Shown: positions 18,401 through 26,868 of the stretch, piece after piece
Position numbering within the stretch: the stretch's first letter is position 1
Layout: each line of letters begins with the position of its first letter
Notes under the pieces: model-generated
Told to the model about the DNA's origin: nothing
The model's input: only the letters and a program-made list of their open reading frames with translations
Database searches by the model: none
Program-made: the position numbers and the translations under genes
Origin: Cryobacterium glaciale
GTDB lineage: Bacteria; Actinomycetota; Actinomycetes; Actinomycetales; Microbacteriaceae
DNA length: 64,000 nt
Direction of reading: 5' to 3'
Assembly: GCF_004402535.1 (NCBI RefSeq)
Contig: NZ_SOEY01000029.1
Location: 22,175 to 86,174 of the forward strand

Positions 18401-18430
18401 AAAAAGTCCCGGCCTCGGTCGGGACTTTTC
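18401..18430 (+). terminator. Rho-independent terminator of tRNA-Ala
   Basis: AAAAAGTCCCGGCC and GGTCGGGACTTTTC form a stem with a 2-base loop and a U-rich end, starting 9 bases after the tRNA. Confidence 0.85.
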
Positions 18431-18448
18431 TCATTCCCGTTCCGGCGG

Positions 18449-19288
18449 CTACGCGATCGGCGGGCGCTGCAGGGTCTGGGTGATGCGGCTGGCTTCGTCG
18501 AGCAGCAGCTGGCCGAGCAACTTCTGGCGCTCGGGTTTGAACCGCGGCTCGATGCCGGTGAGTGAGAGCGCCCAGCCCGGGCGGCCGCTGCGGTCGAAAA
18601 TCGCGGCGCCCATGCCCCAGCTGCCCTCCAGGATAAGCCCGGGGTTCACGGCGTAGCCGGTTTCCCGGGTGCGCTCGAGATTAGCGCGGATGCTCGCGGG
18701 TGAGTGCTGGGGGCCCCAGCGAGCCGAGAACGCAGCGTTTTCGGCGAGGAGGGCATCCGTTTCAGCTTCGGGCAGGTAGGCCAGAATGGCCAGTCCAGCG
18801 GACGCGACCCCCAACGGAAAACGCACCCCCTCGTGCAGCACGAAGGAGCGGATGGGGAAGCTGCCCTCCTCGCGGAGCAGGCACACGGTTTCGGCGCCGC
18901 GCCGGATGGAGAGGAATGCGCTCTCGCCGGTCTCTTCCGCGAGGCGCACGAGGCTCGGCCGGGCGAGCTCTTCGATCGGATAGCGGGCGGCGGCGACGGT
19001 TCCCATGACGAAGACCTCGGGGCCGTAGTTCCAGGTGCGGCGCACGGCATCGTGGTCGAGCAGGCCCTCGGCGGCTAGCGAGGTGAGCAGCCGGTGCACG
19101 GTAGGCCGGGTCAGTCCGGAGTCCCGCACGATCTCGGCCAGCGGTGTGCCGGCCGGATTGCGGCCGACCAAGCGCAGGAGCAGGGCGATGCGGGCGACGA
19201 CCTGGGCGCCCTGCACGGGCCGTGCCGGTGGCACCGGCTGGGCCCCGCGTGTTTTCTGGGCCCTCGCGATGGCTGGGCGATCGTTCAT
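18449..19288 (-). CDS. IclR family transcriptional regulator
   Basis: 279 residues. An N-terminal winged helix (LAEIVRDSGLTRPTVHRLLTSLAAEGLL, split here at the recognition helix TRPTVHRLL) is followed by the IclR effector domain (FPLGVASAGLAILAYLPEAE, GYAVNPGLILEGSWGMGAAIFDR). ATG 19288 has AAGG 8 bases before it; an ATG at 19306 is less likely. It is divergent from the CoA-transferase pair, and a similar palindrome lies before each transcription unit, so it probably controls itself and that pair. The inducer is unknown. Confidence 0.92.
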   Translation of the reverse strand: MNDRPAIARAQKTRGAQPVPPARPVQGAQVVARIALLLRLVGRNPAGTPLAEIVRDSGLTRPTVHRLLTSLAAEGLLDHDAVRRTWNYGPEVFVMGTVAAARYPIEELARPSLVRLAEETGESAFLSIRRGAETVCLLREEGSFPIRSFVLHEGVRFPLGVASAGLAILAYLPEAETDALLAENAAFSARWGPQHSPASIRANLERTRETGYAVNPGLILEGSWGMGAAIFDRSGRPGWALSLTGIEPRFKPERQKLLGQLLLDEASRITQTLQRPPIA

Positions 19289-19299
19289 TTCGCACCTTC

Positions 19300-19316
19300 T
19301 GTCCATAATGTGGATG
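19300..19316. promoter_or_regulatory. Putative IclR operator, site 1
   Basis: TGTCCATAATGTGGATG matches site 2 (19408-19424) at 13 of 17 positions and keeps the TCCA/TGGA dyad. It sits 12 bases before the regulator's start codon, where bound protein would block its own expression. Confidence 0.6.
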
Positions 19317-19407
19317 ATTCAGAGCCTAGTGTTCACGGGATGGATTTTCAAGAAAGTGGCGATTGACAGGGCTTGGCGGGCCTGAATACCATGACGTAAC
19401 GAGTCAA

Positions 19408-19424
19408 TGTCCACAAGGTGGACA
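19408..19424. promoter_or_regulatory. Putative IclR operator, site 2
   Basis: TGTCCACAAGGTGGACA is a near-perfect palindrome with 7-base arms TGTCCAC/GTGGACA, located 34 bases before the start of the CoA-transferase alpha gene. Confidence 0.65.
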
Positions 19425-19457
19425 GGGCTGACGACCCCCACTCAACGAGGAGACAGC

Positions 19458-20186
19458 ATGTCCAAGGTTCAGGCCAGCGCGAGCGAGGCGCTGCACGACG
19501 TTCTGTGCGACGGGATGGTGCTCGCGGTCGGCGGATTCGGGCTGAGCGGAATCCCGGCCGATCTCATTGACGCGGTGCGGGCATCCGGTGTGAAGGATCT
19601 CACCGTCGTCTCGAACAACATGGGCGTTGACGGCAAGGGCCTGGGTGTGCTGCTCGAAGCCGGGCAGGTGCGCAAGGTGATCGCCTCGTACGTGGGCGAG
19701 AACAAGCTGTTCGCCGAGCAGTTTCTGGCCGGCGTGCTCGAGGTCGAGTTCAGCCCCCAGGGCACCCTCGCCGAGCGGCTGCGGGCCGGCGGCGCTGGCA
19801 TTCCCGCCTTCTATACCAAGACCGGCGTCGGCACGCTGATCGCCGAGGGCAAGCCGCTCGCCGACTTCGACGGTGAAACCTACCTGCAGGAACGCGGCAT
19901 CGTCGCCGACGTCGCGCTGGTCAAGGCCTGGCGCGCCGACACCCTCGGCAACCTCGAGTACCGCTTCACCGCCCGCAACTTCAACCCGGTCGTGGCGACC
20001 GCGGGACGCATGACCATCGCCGAGGCCGAGGTGATCGTGCAGCCCGGTGACATCGATCCGAACCACGTCATCACCCCGGGGGTTTACGTGCAGCGCCTGA
20101 TCCAGGCCACGGCGCGGGTTAAAGACATTGAACAGCGCACCGTGCGCAGCCGGCCAGTGCTGGTCGGCGTAGAGGCAGGGGAGTAG
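19458..20186 (+). CDS. scoA: 3-oxoacid CoA-transferase subunit A
   Basis: 242 residues. The CoA-binding loop [14 protein letters not shown] and the family blocks [37 protein letters not shown] and [15 protein letters not shown] identify subunit A of succinyl-CoA:3-ketoacid (SCOT-type) transferases. It would move CoA from succinyl-CoA to acetoacetate or a similar 3-oxoacid. It lacks the longer insertion seen in the second copy at 45791, which fits SCOT rather than PcaI. ATG 19458 is preceded by GAGGAG. It forms an operon with the next gene, 4 bases apart. Confidence 0.9.
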   Translation: MSKVQASASEALHDVLCDGMVLAVGGFGLSGIPADLIDAVRASGVKDLTVVSNNMGVDGKGLGVLLEAGQVRKVIASYVGENKLFAEQFLAGVLEVEFSPQGTLAERLRAGGAGIPAFYTKTGVGTLIAEGKPLADFDGETYLQERGIVADVALVKAWRADTLGNLEYRFTARNFNPVVATAGRMTIAEAEVIVQPGDIDPNHVITPGVYVQRLIQATARVKDIEQRTVRSRPVLVGVEAGE

Positions 20187-20190
20187 CACC

Positions 20191-20841
20191 ATGGCTTGGA
20201 CCAGAGACGAAATGGCCGCGATCGCCGCGCAGGAACTCAGCGACGGCGACTACGTGAACCTCGGCATCGGCATTCCGACGCTCGTGGCCAACAACCTGCC
20301 GGGCGGCATCCAGGTGACGTTGCAGAGCGAGAACGGGCTGCTCGGCATGGGGCCGTTCCCGTGGGAGGGTGAGGAAGACGCCGACCTCATTAACGCCGGC
20401 AAGCAGACCGTCACGGTGTTGCCGGGGGCGTCGATCTTCGACTCGGCCACCTCGTTCGGCATGATCCGCGGTGGACACGTGAAGGTCGCCATCCTCGGCG
20501 CCATGCAGGTCTCCGGCCTCGGCGACCTCGCCAACTGGACCATCCCCGGAAAAATGGTCAAGGGCATGGGCGGCGCGATGGACCTCGTGGCCGGCACCCC
20601 GCGCGTGGTCGTGCTCACCGAGCACGTCGCGAAAGACGGCACGCCGAAGATCGTCACCGAGTGCACCCTGCCGCTGACCGGCGTGCGCGTCGTCGACCGC
20701 ATCATCAGTGACGTGGCCGTCTTCGACGTGACGCCGACCGGCCTCGTGCTGCGCCAGCGCGCCCCCGGCGTGAGCGTGCAAGACGTGGAGGACACCACCG
20801 AGGCCGCGTTCACGGTCGCGGAGACTGCACCCGCCAGGTAG
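20191..20841 (+). CDS. scoB: 3-oxoacid CoA-transferase subunit B
   Basis: 216 residues. Subunit B carries the catalytic glutamate in [11 protein letters not shown] (E47), which forms the glutamyl-CoA thioester, and the blocks [19 protein letters not shown] and [19 protein letters not shown] precedes the ATG. It works as a heteromer with the preceding subunit. It is about as long as the PcaJ-like copy at 46594 and shares the same catalytic position. Confidence 0.92.
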   Translation: MAWTRDEMAAIAAQELSDGDYVNLGIGIPTLVANNLPGGIQVTLQSENGLLGMGPFPWEGEEDADLINAGKQTVTVLPGASIFDSATSFGMIRGGHVKVAILGAMQVSGLGDLANWTIPGKMVKGMGGAMDLVAGTPRVVVLTEHVAKDGTPKIVTECTLPLTGVRVVDRIISDVAVFDVTPTGLVLRQRAPGVSVQDVEDTTEAAFTVAETAPAR

Positions 20842-20898
20842 CTCCGTGCGCGGCACGGTTGGCGACCCAGGCAAGCGGATGCCGCGACCCGGCCACTG

Positions 20899-20951
20899 AG
20901 GGGTCGCAAATCGACCCAAAATCGGTCTCGGACGGTCGATTTGCGACCCCT
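20899..20951. repeat. Long perfect hairpin with 17-bp arms
   Basis: AGGGGTCGCAAATCGAC at 20899-20915 is exactly complementary to 20935-20951, with a 19-base spacer. It lies between the CoA-transferase operon and the two-component system. There is no T-tract, so it may be a factor-assisted terminator or a REP-like element. Its geometry resembles the hairpins at 48.5-51.7 kb, but its sequence differs. Confidence 0.75.
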
Positions 20952-21022
20952 GACCGTGCACGACGCGGCATCCGCTGGGGCGAGTGTTCGGGCCTGTCGG
21001 CGGCACCCGCCATACTGGGTGC

Positions 21023-22531
21023 ATGTCCGACCCGATCGGTGTGCGCGCGTGGCGGCGAAGCCCGGCGCTGTCGGTGCGCGTGCGCATCCTGGCGGCGATC
21101 CTGCTCGTGACCGCGGCCGGGCTGGCGATCGCGGGAACCACCGCCTATGTAGTGCAGCGCGAACGCACCCTGAGCGACATCGATGCGGTGCTCACCGACA
21201 CCGTCGACGACGTGCGCATCGTCGCCGCCGACTCCGCCGCAGCCCTTGCCGGCACAGCCTCCGCCGGCCCAGCTTCCACCAGCACGGCCGACCTGCGCGG
21301 CGTGATGCGCGCCGTCATCGCCGGGGTACGCCCGGCAACCAACGAGAGTACCCTCGCCGTCATTGACGGTGCGGCGGCGCTGGAACCGCGTGCGGTCGAC
21401 TTTCGGCTGGTCGATGACGTGCTCGTGCAGCGCAGCGAGGCCGAAACCGCCTCGGGCGAGGTCGTGCTCGGCACGGTAATGGCATCGGGGCGCCTGCTGC
21501 GTTACGTTTTCGTCCCGGTCTCCGTCGACGGCGACCCGGCGCAGGGCACGTTCATCGCCGCCTTTGACCTCGACGCCGAACTGAAGCCGGTCTCCGATGC
21601 CTCCCGCACCTATCTGCTCGTGGGCCTGGTGACCCTGATCGTCGTCGGGCTGGTCGGCTGGGTCGTGGCCGGTCGCCTGCTGCGCCCGATTCGCGGCCTG
21701 CGCGAGGCCGCCGCGCGCATCACCGCGTCGGATGTGAGCGAACGCATCCCGGTCGTCGGTCATGACGACGTGTCGGCGTTGACCTCGACCGTGAACGATA
21801 TGCTCGACCGCCTGCAGGGCGCGCTCACCGGGCAGCGCCGGCTGCTCGACGATGTCGGGCACGAGTTGAAGACGCCGATGACAATCGTGCGGGGGCACCT
21901 CGAGCTGATGAACCCCGCCAGCGCGGCCGATGTGGTGGCCACCCGCGACCTCGCGATCGATGAACTCGACCGCATGGGCGGGCTCGTGCGTGACATCTCA
22001 GCGCTCGCCCAGGTCGAACGGTCCGGCCTCGTGAACCGTCGTCCCACCGACATTGCCGCCCTCGTGGAGCGCGTCCGCCTCAAGGCGGCGGCGCTGTCGG
22101 GGCACAGCTGGGTCGTGTCGGCGACGGCCGATGTGGTCGTGGCTGTTGACGCCGACAAACTGACCCAGGCGCTGTTGCAACTCGCCGCCAACGCGGTCAG
22201 TCACGGCGCCCCGACCGGAGTGATCGAGCTGGGCAGCGCCCTCACAACGGATGCCGCCGGCCGACCCCGCCTGCAGCTCCGGGTGAGCGATCACGGGCCG
22301 GGCATCAGCGACGAACTACTGCCGCGGGTGTTCGACCGGTTCCAGCGGGGAACCCGCGGCCGAGGGCCAGCCGGTTCCGGCCTCGGCCTGGCCATCGTGG
22401 CGGCCATCGCCGAGGCCCACGGCGGCGCGGCTCGGGTCGCGACGACCCCCGGTGGCGGCGCCACTTTCACCATCGACCTCCCTGCTGACGAGGCGTCTGC
22501 GTCACCCGACCCGAAGGACATCCGCTCGTGA
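21023..22531 (+). CDS. Sensor histidine kinase
   Basis: 502 residues. Two membrane segments (about 18-42 and 195-220) flank a likely extracellular sensor region of about 150 residues rich in Ala, Ser and Thr. HAMP follows (RLLRPIRGLREAAARI), then the phosphoacceptor H280 in DDVGHELKTPM, and the ATPase domain with AANAVSHG, SDHGPGISDE and GSGLGLAIVAAIAEAHGG. The ATG at 21023 starts the first basic stretch before the membrane helix. The response regulator gene overlaps its end by 4 bases. The signal is unknown. Confidence 0.93.
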   Translation: MSDPIGVRAWRRSPALSVRVRILAAILLVTAAGLAIAGTTAYVVQRERTLSDIDAVLTDTVDDVRIVAADSAAALAGTASAGPASTSTADLRGVMRAVIAGVRPATNESTLAVIDGAAALEPRAVDFRLVDDVLVQRSEAETASGEVVLGTVMASGRLLRYVFVPVSVDGDPAQGTFIAAFDLDAELKPVSDASRTYLLVGLVTLIVVGLVGWVVAGRLLRPIRGLREAAARITASDVSERIPVVGHDDVSALTSTVNDMLDRLQGALTGQRRLLDDVGHELKTPMTIVRGHLELMNPASAADVVATRDLAIDELDRMGGLVRDISALAQVERSGLVNRRPTDIAALVERVRLKAAALSGHSWVVSATADVVVAVDADKLTQALLQLAANAVSHGAPTGVIELGSALTTDAAGRPRLQLRVSDHGPGISDELLPRVFDRFQRGTRGRGPAGSGLGLAIVAAIAEAHGGAARVATTPGGGATFTIDLPADEASASPDPKDIRS

Positions 22532-23184
22532 GTCGCATTCTGATCGCCGAGGACGAAGACCGCATCGCCAGTTTCGTCGAGAAGGGGCTCGCCGCCGCCG
22601 GGTTCGCCACCGTCGTGGTGCGCACCGGAACGGATGCCCTCGACTACGCCATCACCGGCGGGTTCGATCTGCTGGTTCTCGATATCGGCTTGCCCGGGCT
22701 CGACGGCTACGAGGTGTTACGGCAGCTGCGGGCCGACGGGTCGGCGCTGCCGGTGATCGTGCTGACGGCCAGGGACTCGGCGGAAGACACCCTCGCGAGC
22801 CTCGAGGGCGGTGCCAACGATTACATGTCGAAGCCGTTTCGATTCGACGAGCTGTTGGCGCGGGTGCGACTGCGCATAACGGAGGCCCCGCGGGCGACCA
22901 CGACCGTGCTGAGCGTCGACGGGCTGCAACTCGACCTGCGCACCCGCCGGGCGACGCTGGGGAGCCGGCAGGTCGACCTCTCGGCCCGAGAATTCGCGCT
23001 CGCCGAGGAATTCCTGCGCCACCCCGACCAGGTATTGAGCCGGGAGCAACTGCTCAGCCGGGTCTGGGGCTACTCCTGGGACCCCGGGTCGAACATCGTC
23101 GACGTCTACGTGGGGTACCTGCGCGCCAAGTTCGGTGCGGAACGCATTGAAACGGTACGCGGAATGGGCTACCGACTCACCTGA
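22528..23184 (+). CDS. OmpR-type response regulator
   Basis: 218 residues. The receiver domain has the acidic pocket AEDED, the phosphoacceptor D52 in LVLDIGLPG, the conserved T in LTAR, and the K in MSKPF. The winged-helix effector occupies about residues 130-218 (VDLSAREFALAEEFLRHP, VDVYVGYLRAKFG, VRGMGYRL). The GTG start overlaps the kinase stop. Plausible targets are the two acidic secreted-protein genes immediately downstream on the other strand; that is inference from position. Confidence 0.94.
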   Translation: MSRILIAEDEDRIASFVEKGLAAAGFATVVVRTGTDALDYAITGGFDLLVLDIGLPGLDGYEVLRQLRADGSALPVIVLTARDSAEDTLASLEGGANDYMSKPFRFDELLARVRLRITEAPRATTTVLSVDGLQLDLRTRRATLGSRQVDLSAREFALAEEFLRHPDQVLSREQLLSRVWGYSWDPGSNIVDVYVGYLRAKFGAERIETVRGMGYRLT

Positions 23185-23214
23185 GGCGATAGCCCATTCG
23201 TCGTGGCAGGCGGA

Positions 23215-23706
23215 CTACTCGTGATCGCTGCCGTGGCCCGAGTCGTCAGTGCTGTCACCACTGCCGTCATCACTGCCGGAGTTGTCACTGTCGTTGTCAC
23301 TGTCGTTGTCACTGTCGTCGTCACTGCCCGAGATGCTGTTGTCTGCGTCGTCGTGTCCGGAGTTGCTTCCGCGGCCCGAGTTGCTGGAGTCGTCGACGGT
23401 GGCCGCGTTGCCGGGGCCGGAATTGCTGTCGACACGGCCGTCGCTGTCATCGGGCGCGTCGTTCACGTCGTTGCTGATCGAGTCATCGACCAGGTCATCG
23501 ATCCCGTTACCCGAACCGAGACGGCCGTCGCTGTCGTCGGGGGCATCGGGCGAGTCGGTGGCGGCGGGGGTGCTGCTCGACGTGCTGGTCGGAGTCAGCA
23601 GGGTCGGAGCGGTGTTCGCCTGGGCGGCAATCACGCCGACCGACATCAGGCCGGCGAGGCCGAGGGTTGCGAGGGTGAGGGTGCGCTTCTTCGTCATCTG
23701 AAACAT
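23215..23706 (-). CDS. Secreted acidic Asp/Ser/Gly-repeat protein
   Basis: 163 residues. A signal peptide covers about residues 1-30 (basic KKR, hydrophobic core, ANT). The mature part is low complexity and strongly acidic: APDDSDGR occurs twice, SDND repeats run near 130-140, and there are almost no hydrophobic residues. Such sequences are disordered and may bind Ca2+ or other cations; I recognise no domain. AAAGG precedes the first ATG. It converges with the response regulator gene. Confidence 0.75.
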   Translation of the reverse strand: MFQMTKKRTLTLATLGLAGLMSVGVIAAQANTAPTLLTPTSTSSSTPAATDSPDAPDDSDGRLGSGNGIDDLVDDSISNDVNDAPDDSDGRVDSNSGPGNAATVDDSSNSGRGSNSGHDDADNSISGSDDDSDNDSDNDSDNSGSDDGSGDSTDDSGHGSDHE

Positions 23707-23832
23707 GGGGTGACCTTTCGTCTGCGCCGAGCAAGCGGCGGATGGATTCCGTGGTGTCTATCGCCACAAGATCAATCAACCGCACGCCGGTAAGACCGGC
23801 ACGAGAGGTGCATGAGAACACTCTCACGGGGA

Positions 23833-24240
23833 TCAGCCGTCGCTGCTGCCTGACCCACTGCTGCCTGACCCGCTACTGCCTGATCCCGTGCTGCCGCCCG
23901 AATCGTCAGGGCCGGAATCGTCATCGTGACCCGGGTTGTCTCCGCCATGATCGTCGACGACGACGGGATCCTGGGCGGGAACGACCTCCGGACTGCTGCT
24001 CGGGGTGGTCGGTTCGGCGCTCGGCGCTGGTGCCGGTGTCGCCGCCCCCGTGGATGATCCAGTGGATGCCGCCTCGGTCGGCTGCACCGACACGGCCGGT
24101 ACCCCAATGGATCGCCCCGGCTGTTCGGCGATGGCGAGCGAATCGGCCAGCGCCACGGCAAGGGCGACGAGCAGAACCGCCCCCACTCCGGCGGAAACGC
24201 TCCCGAGCAACGGTCGTCTCCAGCTCCTGCGCGCGTTCAT
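23833..24240 (-). CDS. Membrane-anchored or secreted low-complexity protein
   Basis: 135 residues. A basic N-terminus (NARRSWRR) and one hydrophobic segment (about 12-38) suggest export. The rest is Pro/Ala/Ser/Thr-rich, then acidic (VVVDDHGGDNPGHDDDSGPDDSGG), then GSGSS repeats encoded by a short tandem repeat (about 23843-23890). It resembles its neighbour at 23215 in composition and probably shares its regulation. No domain is recognised. Confidence 0.65.
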   Translation of the reverse strand: MNARRSWRRPLLGSVSAGVGAVLLVALAVALADSLAIAEQPGRSIGVPAVSVQPTEAASTGSSTGAATPAPAPSAEPTTPSSSPEVVPAQDPVVVDDHGGDNPGHDDDSGPDDSGGSTGSGSSGSGSSGSGSSDG

Positions 24241-24354
24241 GATGCCTCCCGATCGACAATCCGTGCTCTTAGTGTGGGCCCCACGCGTGAGCCCCGAGTA
24301 CGATCTGCGTGAGAATTCTCTTAGATTCGCACCGAGCTAGGAGCGGTGGACTAC

Positions 24355-24930
24355 TCAGGGGGCCGGTTCAAAGGCGATGCGGCGCAGCAGGGAGCGCAGC
24401 TGCTCGCGCTCGGCGGCGTTCAGGGCTTGCAACGAACGGTCCTCGGCCTGCTGAATTACCGTGGCAGCCTGCCGAAAGAGGACCCGACCGGCCAAGGTGG
24501 CCACGATTACCTTGGAACGGCGATCGCGCGGATCCTGCTCGCGGGTGACCGCGCCGAGATCCTCCAAGTGGTCTACCAAGGCCACGATCTGGCTCGGGTC
24601 GAGGCTCAGAAAACCGGCGAGTTCACGCTGGGAGGGGTTCTGCCCGCTGCAGGCGAGGGACAACACGGAATACGATCGCACGCGCAGATCGAGCTCGGCA
24701 AGCATCGTATTCGCACGACGCGAACCGACCGAGCGAGCACGCGCGGTCATGAACTCGATCTCATTAGCCAGGTCGGTGTCTCGAAGTCGGTCGGGGTCGC
24801 GCAGGATGGCAGCGCCCCCGCCAGTTCCCGCAGGGGTATCCGTGGCAGGGTCGGCGGGCCCGCCTTCCGACGCGTCGGAGTGAGAAACCGAGGGCACTGC
24901 CGCAGCCGGAACGGACTCTGTCATTTCCAT
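24355..24930 (-). CDS. phdR: MarR family regulator of the phenylpropanoid operon (PhdR-like)
   Basis: 191 residues. A disordered N-terminal 45 residues precede a MarR winged-helix dimer fold: RSYSVLSLACSGQNPSQRELAGFL, recognition helix DPSQIVALVDHLEDLGAV and wing REQDPRDRRSKVIVATLAGR. It is divergent from an SDR-hydrolase-dehydrogenase-hydratase operon. The same set and order, with a MarR gene beside it, forms the phd cluster of Corynebacterium glutamicum, where PhdR represses phenylpropanoid degradation and hydroxycinnamoyl-CoA is thought to be the inducer. The symbol rests on that gene order. Confidence 0.8.
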   Translation of the reverse strand: MEMTESVPAAAVPSVSHSDASEGGPADPATDTPAGTGGGAAILRDPDRLRDTDLANEIEFMTARARSVGSRRANTMLAELDLRVRSYSVLSLACSGQNPSQRELAGFLSLDPSQIVALVDHLEDLGAVTREQDPRDRRSKVIVATLAGRVLFRQAATVIQQAEDRSLQALNAAEREQLRSLLRRIAFEPAP

Positions 24931-24951
24931 AGAATAAACCCTATCAAATTA

Positions 24952-24966
24952 GTTGACTTTTTCAAC
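24952..24966. promoter_or_regulatory. Putative MarR/PhdR operator
   Basis: GTTGACTTTTTCAAC has 5-base arms around a 5-base centre and includes TTGACT, a plausible -35 element for the rightward operon. It lies between the two divergent genes in a visibly AT-rich patch (24929-24966). Confidence 0.5.
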
Positions 24967-25036
24967 GGTATGGGTTTTCATTGGTTTTACCGAGACCAAC
25001 CCCGTGGCACTGAAGCCACACCAGCGAGGAGTCACA

Positions 25037-25981
25037 ATGACGTTGACCAGCAAGACGTTGACCGGCAAAGTAGCAATCGTGACCGGCAGTGGCCGCGGAC
25101 TCGGACTGGCCTATGCGCAGGAATTGGCGCGGCAGGGGGCATCCGTTGTGATCAACGATGTCGACCAGCTAATCGCCGACGACGCCGTCGCGAGCATCGT
25201 CACTGAAGGCGGCCGGGCCGTCGCCGTCGTCGCCCCGGTGGGGTCGACCGCCACCGCGCAGCAGCTCGTGGCCCAGGCCGTCGAGAGCTTCGGCCGTCTC
25301 GATATTCTCGTCACCAACGCCGGCGTGCTGCGCGACACCGTGGTTTGGAAGATGACCGACGACGACTTCGACACCGTCATCAACGTGCACCTGCGCGGCA
25401 CGTTCACCTGCGTGCGCGAGGCGGCCATCCGCTTTCGTGAACAGGGCGAGGGTGGCCGCATCATCTGCATCGGCTCGCCCACCGGCCAGCGCGGCAACTT
25501 CGGCCAGACCAACTATGCCGCCGCGAAGGCCGGCATCGTCGGCATGGTGCGCACCTGGTCGATGGAACTGGCCCGCGCCAACGTCACCGTCAACGTCGTC
25601 GTTCCCGTCGCCGCAACCGCGATGACCGACACCGTGCCCTTCTTCAAGGCCTTCAACGACGCGGCCGCCCGCGGCGAGACCATGCCGCCCTTCGCCCGCC
25701 GCGTGCTCGGCTATGGCACCGCGCAGGACGTCGCCGGCGTCGTCGGTTTTCTCGCCTCCGACGCTGCGGCCGCCATCACCGGGCAGGTCATCGGCTCCGG
25801 CGGTGACCGCGTGCAGCTGTGGTCGCACCCCGAAGTCGTCGCGACCGCGTTCGAAACCGGAGGCTGGACCGTGGAGACCCTTAGCGAAGACTTCTCCTCA
25901 CTGTTCGGCGACAAACTGCAGAGCGTCGGCGAGAAACTGCCAGAGCTGCCCGCCGAACTGCAGCCCGCCACGGCGAAATAA
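25037..25981 (+). CDS. phdB: SDR family 3-hydroxyacyl-CoA dehydrogenase (PhdB-like)
   Basis: 314 residues. The NAD(P) motif is TGSGRGLG, followed by NAG (VTNAGVLRD), the catalytic S in CIGSPTG and the YAAAK pair. The C-terminal 60 residues extend beyond a plain FabG, as in hydroxyacyl-CoA dehydrogenase domains. In the C. glutamicum phd scheme this enzyme oxidises the 3-hydroxy-3-arylpropionyl-CoA to the 3-oxo form. ATG 25037 has GCGAGGAG upstream. It is the first gene of the operon. Confidence 0.82.
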   Translation: MTLTSKTLTGKVAIVTGSGRGLGLAYAQELARQGASVVINDVDQLIADDAVASIVTEGGRAVAVVAPVGSTATAQQLVAQAVESFGRLDILVTNAGVLRDTVVWKMTDDDFDTVINVHLRGTFTCVREAAIRFREQGEGGRIICIGSPTGQRGNFGQTNYAAAKAGIVGMVRTWSMELARANVTVNVVVPVAATAMTDTVPFFKAFNDAAARGETMPPFARRVLGYGTAQDVAGVVGFLASDAAAAITGQVIGSGGDRVQLWSHPEVVATAFETGGWTVETLSEDFSSLFGDKLQSVGEKLPELPAELQPATAK

Positions 25982-25983
25982 CC

Positions 25984-26868
25984 ATGGTCTACGAACTCGG
26001 CCTGAACGTTGACGCGCTCACGGCCATCGACACCCACGTGCACATCGAGGTCGGCGACGACGGGCACAACGCCCTGCCGCAGCCGCTCGTCGATGCCGCC
26101 AGCAAATACTTCAAAACGGATGCCCCCCGCCCCGGCCTCGACGAAATCGCCGCCCTGTACCGCGAACGCAGCATGGCCGCGGTCGTGTTCACCGTCGACG
26201 CCTCCCGCAACCTGAACCACCCGCCGAACAGCAGCGAAGAGATTGCGATCGGCGCCGCCCGCAACAATGACGTGCTCATTCCGTTCGGCTCGGTCGACCC
26301 CACCCGGGGAGCGGATGCCGTCACCCAAGCCCTCCGCCTGGCCAACGATTTCGGGGTGCGCGGCTTCAAATTCCACCCGACAGTGCAGAACTTCAACCCG
26401 AGCGACGAGCAGTACTACCCGCTCTGGGCCGCGCTGCAAAACCTCGGACTGCCGGCCCTGTTCCACACCGGACAGACCGGAATCGGCTCGGGCCTGCCCG
26501 GCGGTTTCGGCCTCAAACTCGGGCTGTCGAACCCCATGCTGCTCGACAACGTGGCCGCCGACTTTTCCGAACTGAAGATCATCATGGCGCACCCGAGCGT
26601 GCCCTGGCAGGACGAAGCCCTCGCCGTGGCCACCCACAAACAGAACGTCTACATCGACCTCTCGGGCTGGTCGCCCAAGTACTTTCCCGAGAACCTGGTG
26701 CGCCAGGCCAACTCCGTTCTGCAGGACAAGGTGCTGTTCGGCAGCGACTTTCCCCTGATCAGCCCCGACCGCTGGCTCAAGGACTTCGCCGAGCTCAACC
26801 TCAAAGACAGCGTGCGGCCGAAAATTCTCAAGGATAACGCGGTGCGCCTGCTCGGACTCGCGGCATGA
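25984..26868 (+). CDS. phdC: Metal-dependent hydrolase, amidohydrolase superfamily (PhdC-like)
   Basis: 294 residues. A TIM-barrel of the amidohydrolase-2 type: HxH in DTHVHIE (about 18-20), FHP in GFKFHPTVQ, FHT, AHPSVPW and the terminal metal/catalytic D in FGSDFPL. In the phd pathway of C. glutamicum this gene is thought to release the hydroxybenzoate from the 3-oxo-acyl-CoA. The start lies 2 bases after phdB and its end overlaps the next gene by 4 bases. Confidence 0.8.
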   Translation: MVYELGLNVDALTAIDTHVHIEVGDDGHNALPQPLVDAASKYFKTDAPRPGLDEIAALYRERSMAAVVFTVDASRNLNHPPNSSEEIAIGAARNNDVLIPFGSVDPTRGADAVTQALRLANDFGVRGFKFHPTVQNFNPSDEQYYPLWAALQNLGLPALFHTGQTGIGSGLPGGFGLKLGLSNPMLLDNVAADFSELKIIMAHPSVPWQDEALAVATHKQNVYIDLSGWSPKYFPENLVRQANSVLQDKVLFGSDFPLISPDRWLKDFAELNLKDSVRPKILKDNAVRLLGLAA

